From CALAEC01 sp050692915 (GTDB lineage Bacteria > Actinomycetota > UBA4738 > CALAEC01), in assembly GCA_050692915.1 (NCBI GenBank), contig JBOGVU010000014.1, forward strand, positions 1-42,346: a stretch of 42,346 bases of DNA. Reading direction: 5' to 3'. Position 1 is the first letter of the stretch; each line of letters starts with the position of its first letter. The position numbers and the translations under genes were made by a program. Below, piece after piece: positions 39,060 through 42,346 of the stretch. The notes under the pieces are model-generated. The model saw nothing but the letters and a program-made list of their open reading frames with translations, had not been told where the DNA came from and did not search any database.

Positions 39060-40177
39060 CAGGCTGCCACCGGAGCCGGCTCCGGCGCGCGCCGGCGCCA
39101 GGGCCAGAACTCGAGGATCAGCGCTCCCAGCCCGAACAGCGCGATGACCAGGCCGATCCAGCCTCCCACCACCGGGATGGAGAAGACAGCCACCACGACC
39201 AGGACCCCCAGCGCCATGGCGATCCACCGCCGGGCCGGCTCGGGGCCCAGGGCCAGACGGCCCAGGAGCATGCCCACCACCGCCTGCGCCCCGAACAGCG
39301 CCATCATGAAGAACACGAAGGTGGCCACGGTGAGGCCGGTCAGGCTGCCGAACACGGTCACGCCCACCAGGGCGTCGAGCCGGATCAGGCCCAGGCCGAT
39401 GGCCAGCAGGATCATCACCAGCAGGATCGCCGCCACCAGGACCACGAACCCGACGATCCCCAGGGCTCCCACGCCCAGGCTGGCCCAGGGGCGCCGACGG
39501 AGGGTCGTGGCCGCGCCGTCCACGGCTCTCGGAAGGAGCCACAGGAGGAGCACGCCGATCACCAGGATGGCCACGAACCGCTGGACCGCGTCCAGGAAGC
39601 GGTTGGCGGGGGTGGGCTCCTTGCGCCGGACGACGTTGACGTCCTCGGTGCCGCCGATCGTCCCCTGTCGGGAGTAGTTCCCGGTGGAGCCGACCACGTT
39701 GCCGTCCACCGTGCCGTCGAGCGAGGTCTGGCCGGTGCCGAAGATGAAGTCCTCGCCCACCTGGCCAGACGAGGAGAGGGTGGCCTGCCCCGAGCCCACG
39801 GCGAGGTCCTCGCCGACCGTCCCGCTGATCGTGACCTGCCCGGCGCCGATGCGGGCATCGCCGGCGACCTCGCCGGAAACGTCGACGTTGCCCGAGCCGA
39901 CCAGGAGGTCGCCGGCGACCTCGCCGGAGACCTGCACCTGGCCGCCCGCGGCCACCACGTCCCCCTCGACGGTCCCCTCGATCCGGATCTGGCCGGCCGT
40001 GACGTACAGGTCGGTGCTGACCACCTCGTCGGGCGCCACCACCACCTCGTCGCCGGTGCGGAGCTTGCCCCCGAGCTTGACCTCCTGGGCCAGGGCCACC
40101 GAGGACCCGACGACCACGACGAGGCCGCCGAGCACGAGGAGGGCGACGCGCCCGCGAGGGGTTCGCTTGCTTGCCAC
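39059..40177 (-). CDS. Bactofilin-like polymer-forming domain fused to membrane domain
   Basis: About 372 residues. A signal-like helix (ALLVLGGLVVVVGSSVALAQ) is followed by a repetitive right-handed beta-helix (residues 40-180) with many V-x-G-x-V/D turns, such as IEGTVEGDVVAAGGQVQVSG and ISGTVGEDLAVGSGQ, as in bactofilins and DUF583 proteins. About residues 205-355 hold several transmembrane helices (AILVIGVLLLWLLP; IVGFVVLVAAILLVMILLA). The C-terminus is Arg/Pro-rich. The beta-helix is probably outside the cell, where it could form a scaffold. GTG 40177 is preferred because the hydrophobic helix follows closely; an upstream TTG at 40213 adds a non-conserved leader. Confidence 0.8.
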   Translation of the reverse strand: MASKRTPRGRVALLVLGGLVVVVGSSVALAQEVKLGGKLRTGDEVVVAPDEVVSTDLYVTAGQIRIEGTVEGDVVAAGGQVQVSGEVAGDLLVGSGNVDVSGEVAGDARIGAGQVTISGTVGEDLAVGSGQATLSSSGQVGEDFIFGTGQTSLDGTVDGNVVGSTGNYSRQGTIGGTEDVNVVRRKEPTPANRFLDAVQRFVAILVIGVLLLWLLPRAVDGAATTLRRRPWASLGVGALGIVGFVVLVAAILLVMILLAIGLGLIRLDALVGVTVFGSLTGLTVATFVFFMMALFGAQAVVGMLLGRLALGPEPARRWIAMALGVLVVVAVFSIPVVGGWIGLVIALFGLGALILEFWPWRRRAPEPAPVAA

Positions 40178-40293
40178 GTCCCCAGTCTCTGCCCCTCGCC
40201 GTGGGTCCGTCAACCGGCCATGTCAGAGGGGGGTGCTACGGTTCGCTTGTCCCCCTCGGATTTGCCTTGCTCGTGACGAGAAGGGGGAAGAGA

Positions 40294-40590
40294 ATGAACG
40301 TAGATGAGCGCGCTCGGCACCAGCTGCATCAGCGGCTCAGGGAAGTCCTGGGGGCTGACGAGGCCGGGATCTTGATGGCCTCCCTCCCTCCTGCCGGTTA
40401 CACGGAGCTCGCCACCAAGACGGACCTGAGGCTTCTCAAGGAAGAGCTCCAGCTCAAGATGGACGTAGACAAGCAGGAACTGCGTGCCGAGATGCAGCAC
40501 ATGGGCCGCAGTCTGACGCTGTCGCTGGTCACTATGATGGCCATCCTGAACGGCATCGTCTTCACGGCCTTGGCGTTCGCCTTCCGATAA
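40294..40590 (+). CDS. Small coiled-coil membrane protein (MxVDERARH family), copy 2
   Basis: 98 residues beginning MNVDERARHQLHQRLREVLG. The PPAGYTELATKTDLRLL segment, a coiled coil (KEELQLKMDVDKQELRAEMQ) and a C-terminal helix (LSLVTMMAILNGIVFTALAF) mirror the protein at 6544-6834. The ribosome site GAAGGGGGAAGAGA is nearly the same as in that copy. The upstream in-frame ATG at 40171 is rejected for this reason. Function unknown. Confidence 0.82.
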   Translation: MNVDERARHQLHQRLREVLGADEAGILMASLPPAGYTELATKTDLRLLKEELQLKMDVDKQELRAEMQHMGRSLTLSLVTMMAILNGIVFTALAFAFR

Positions 40591-40677
40591 TTGAGGCCGA
40601 GCGCAGCCATTGACTCGCCGGCACCGGCGGAGAACAATGGCGACGGCGGCGGAGACCGCCGGGGAGAGGAGGGTCCG

Positions 40678-41715
40678 ATGGCTGCTCGAGTCCTGCGTCC
40701 GATCGCGATCCCGTCGATCTTTGCGCTCGTCGTCTCCTTAGGGAGCAGCCTGACGGCAGCGGCGGCTCCCTCCTGCTTCGGGAGGGCAGCGACCATCGTC
40801 GGAACGGCCGGTGAGGACAAGATCCGGGGTACCTCCGGATCGGACGTCATCGTCGGGCTTGGTGGCTTGGACAACATCGACGGGCGGGGAGGGGCCGACT
40901 ACATCTGCGACGCGAAGGATGAGAATTACTTGGCCGGAGGCGGCGGCGCGGATCATCTCATGGGTGGGACGACCCTCGACGGTGGGCCTGGGCCAGACGT
41001 GCTCGAGAGCGAGATCGGTCTCTCGGCACTAGACGGCGGGTCGGGGCCCGACCGGATCATCGGGAGCGGAGCGAGAGACCGGCTCTTCGGGGGTCCGGGC
41101 AACGACTTCGTCGACGGGCGAGGGGGACGCGACTACCTGATCTTCGACTTTGCCCCGCGCGGCGTCGAGGTGAACCTGGGAGTCAGCGGGCCGCAGGACA
41201 CCAACTGGGGCACGGACACCATCCGGAGGGTAGAGATCCTAGAAGGGTCGAAGCACGGCGACATCTTCATCGGGACCGAGGAACGCGACGTCTTCTTCGC
41301 GGACGCCGGCGATGACGAGCTGCACGGGCACGGCGGTGACGACGCCCTCTACGGGGGCGAGGGCGCGAACGAGATCTTCGGGGACGCCGGCAACGATCTC
41401 CTGAAGGGGGATGGGCGGCTCTTCGGGGGGGACGGGAACGACACCCTGGAGGGGTCGAAGGCCAGCGGCGAGCTGTCGGGGGGCGCCGGCGACGACACGA
41501 TCACGGGGAATCGGGGCAACGATGTCCTCACAGGCGGTGAGGGGAACGACAACCTCCAGGGTCAGAAGGGGGACGACCAGCTCTTCGGCGAGGTCGGGAA
41601 CGACGTGCTGGACGGAGGCGTCGGAGAGGAGACCGTTGGGGACTTCGGCAGCGGCGGCCCCGACGTCGATCAGTGCACCGGGTTGGAGACCAACGACGGG
41701 ACCTGCGAGGGGTAG
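40678..41715 (+). CDS. Secreted RTX-type calcium-binding repeat protein
   Basis: 345 residues. ATG 40678 follows GGAGAGGAGGG. A signal peptide (IPSIFALVVSLGSSLTAAAA) is followed by at least a dozen GGxGxDxLxG nonapeptide-like repeats (GGPGNDFVDGRGGRDYL, GGDGNDTLEG, GGEGNDNLQG, GEVGNDVLDGG). These would fold into a calcium-filled beta-roll outside the cell. Two Cys pairs flank the repeat array (PSCFG, YICDA; DQCTG, GTCEG). No protease or lipase domain is attached, so it is probably a structural or surface protein, not a toxin. Confidence 0.88.
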   Translation: MAARVLRPIAIPSIFALVVSLGSSLTAAAAPSCFGRAATIVGTAGEDKIRGTSGSDVIVGLGGLDNIDGRGGADYICDAKDENYLAGGGGADHLMGGTTLDGGPGPDVLESEIGLSALDGGSGPDRIIGSGARDRLFGGPGNDFVDGRGGRDYLIFDFAPRGVEVNLGVSGPQDTNWGTDTIRRVEILEGSKHGDIFIGTEERDVFFADAGDDELHGHGGDDALYGGEGANEIFGDAGNDLLKGDGRLFGGDGNDTLEGSKASGELSGGAGDDTITGNRGNDVLTGGEGNDNLQGQKGDDQLFGEVGNDVLDGGVGEETVGDFGSGGPDVDQCTGLETNDGTCEG

Positions 41716-41718
41716 CCG

Positions 41719-42346
41719 CTAGCGGGATCCGCGCAGCGCGGCCCGGATCAGGTTCTCCTGCTCCCGCTGGTGGATGGCCATGCTGCCGGTGGCGGGGCTG
41801 GCGCTCTCCTCGCGGGCCACGACCTTCAGCTCCAGGCCGAGCTCGCCGCGGCACATCCGCTCCACGAAGTGCCAGCTCCCCATGTTCTCCGGCTCCTCCT
41901 GGGCCCACACCACCTCGGCATCGCTGTACGCTTTCAGAGCTTCCTCCAGCTCCGCCTTCGGGAACGGGTAGACCTCCTCCAACCGGATCAGGGCCACCGG
42001 CTCGTCCTTCCGCGCCTTGAACAGGTCCCAGAAGAACTTGCCCTGGCTCAGCACCACTCGCCGGACCTCTCCGGGCGGGTTTCGATCCGCCAGCACCGGC
42101 CTGAACGCGCCGTCCGTGAACGTCTCGGCCACCGAGAACGTGTCCTTCATCCGGAGCAGGGACTTCGGGGTGAACACGATCAGCGGCTTCTTCCGCTCCC
42201 GGAGCGCCTGGCGCCGGAGAGCGTGGAAGTACTGGGCCGGCGTGCTCGGCACCACCACGTGCATGTTGTCCTCGGCCGCCAGCTGGAGGAACCGCTCCAG
42301 CCGCGCGCTGGAGTGGTCCGGCCCCTGGCCCTCGAACCCGTGGGGG
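41719..42346 (-). CDS. kgd: 2-oxoglutarate dehydrogenase E1, C-terminal part (cut by window edge)
   Basis: 209 residues ending in a stop at 41719; the frame stays open to the right edge. PHGFEGQGPDHSSARLERFL is the conserved transketolase-like segment, followed by MHVVVPSTPAQYFHALRRQA, KPLIVFTPKSLLRMKDTFS and EVVWAQEEPENMGSWHFVE, all typical of SucA/Kgd E1. The E1 subunit decarboxylates 2-oxoglutarate with thiamine diphosphate. The missing N-terminus would show whether it is the actinobacterial fused E1-E2 type (Kgd) or a separate SucA. Convergent with the RTX gene, whose stop is three bases away. Confidence 0.93.
   Translation of the reverse strand, partial: PHGFEGQGPDHSSARLERFLQLAAEDNMHVVVPSTPAQYFHALRRQALRERKKPLIVFTPKSLLRMKDTFSVAETFTDGAFRPVLADRNPPGEVRRVVLSQGKFFWDLFKARKDEPVALIRLEEVYPFPKAELEEALKAYSDAEVVWAQEEPENMGSWHFVERMCRGELGLELKVVAREESASPATGSMAIHQREQENLIRAALRGSR

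Noticed and set aside
40738..41552. Internal GGxGxD repeats considered as a DNA repeat array or CRISPR
   Set aside because: Units vary in length and sequence and are in frame with a signal-peptide protein; they are RTX protein repeats.
1..42346. tRNA, rRNA, integrase or insertion-sequence ends around the defence island
   Set aside because: None could be recognised by eye; island borders are inferred only from gene remnants and base composition.

Overview
This is high-GC DNA (roughly two thirds G+C by eye) whose gene content points to an actinobacterium, probably an uncultured soil or sediment lineage. The pointers are F420/flavin luciferase-like oxidoreductases, a class III cyclase fused to a large ATPase/TPR regulator, abundant VapBC modules, the C-terminal part of an actinobacterial-type 2-oxoglutarate dehydrogenase E1 at the right edge, and GTG starts with four-base stop/start overlaps. 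No tRNA, rRNA or CRISPR array was seen.

Bases 1-6.9 kb, mostly minus strand: the N-terminal part of an SGNH hydrolase (cut by the window edge), a frameshifted hypothetical gene, a berberine-bridge-type FAD oxidoreductase, a VapBC-type toxin-antitoxin pair with an apparently leaderless antitoxin, a tiny membrane protein, a 1021-residue cyclase/ATPase/TPR protein and a small coiled-coil membrane protein. The last has a paralogue at 40.3 kb.

Bases 6.9-17.8 kb, plus strand: a stand-alone NuoF-like flavoprotein, then a compact 9-kb operon. The operon holds a GntR/FCD regulator, an ABC importer (lipoprotein, two different permeases, one ATPase), two luciferase-like monooxygenases, an M24 metallopeptidase and a threonine-synthase-like PLP enzyme. 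It reads as an import-and-degrade pathway for an unidentified compound. A decayed second copy of the NuoF 3' half closes it, so the operon lies between direct repeats of about 0.4 kb.

Bases 17.8-22.3 kb: an RNase HI-family protein, a second VapBC module with a clear promoter/operator, two tiny Pro/Lys-rich proteins, a twice-frameshifted DUF6338-like gene, gamma-glutamyltransferase, and a broken remnant of an acyl-CoA synthetase.

Bases 22.3-36.5 kb form a defence island. On the minus strand are a zinc-ribbon membrane protein, an AIPR-family abortive-infection protein and an HTH regulator. Divergent from these is a four-gene, translationally coupled operon: small zinc-ribbon protein, SNF2-type helicase with a C-terminal DUF3883 nuclease-like domain, DUF1156 adenine methylase and DUF499 ATPase. 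The last three match the helicase-methylase-ATPase (Hma) defence architecture. Next come a HARE-HTH-like protein and a divergent NYN-domain putative RNase with a zinc-knuckle insert and a structured leader.

Bases 36.7-42.3 kb: a primary-type sigma-70 factor, a cold-shock protein with a long leader and a G-quadruplex motif behind it, a small alpha/beta-barrel protein with a structured leader and a textbook terminator, a stand-alone Lrp/AsnC RAM-domain protein coupled to a bactofilin-like membrane protein, the coiled-coil paralogue, a secreted RTX-repeat protein, and the 2-oxoglutarate dehydrogenase E1 C-terminus.

The most interesting parts are the extended Hma-type operon with its regulator and palindromic operator, the uncharacterised catabolic operon between NuoF repeats, and the structured leader of the NYN gene.
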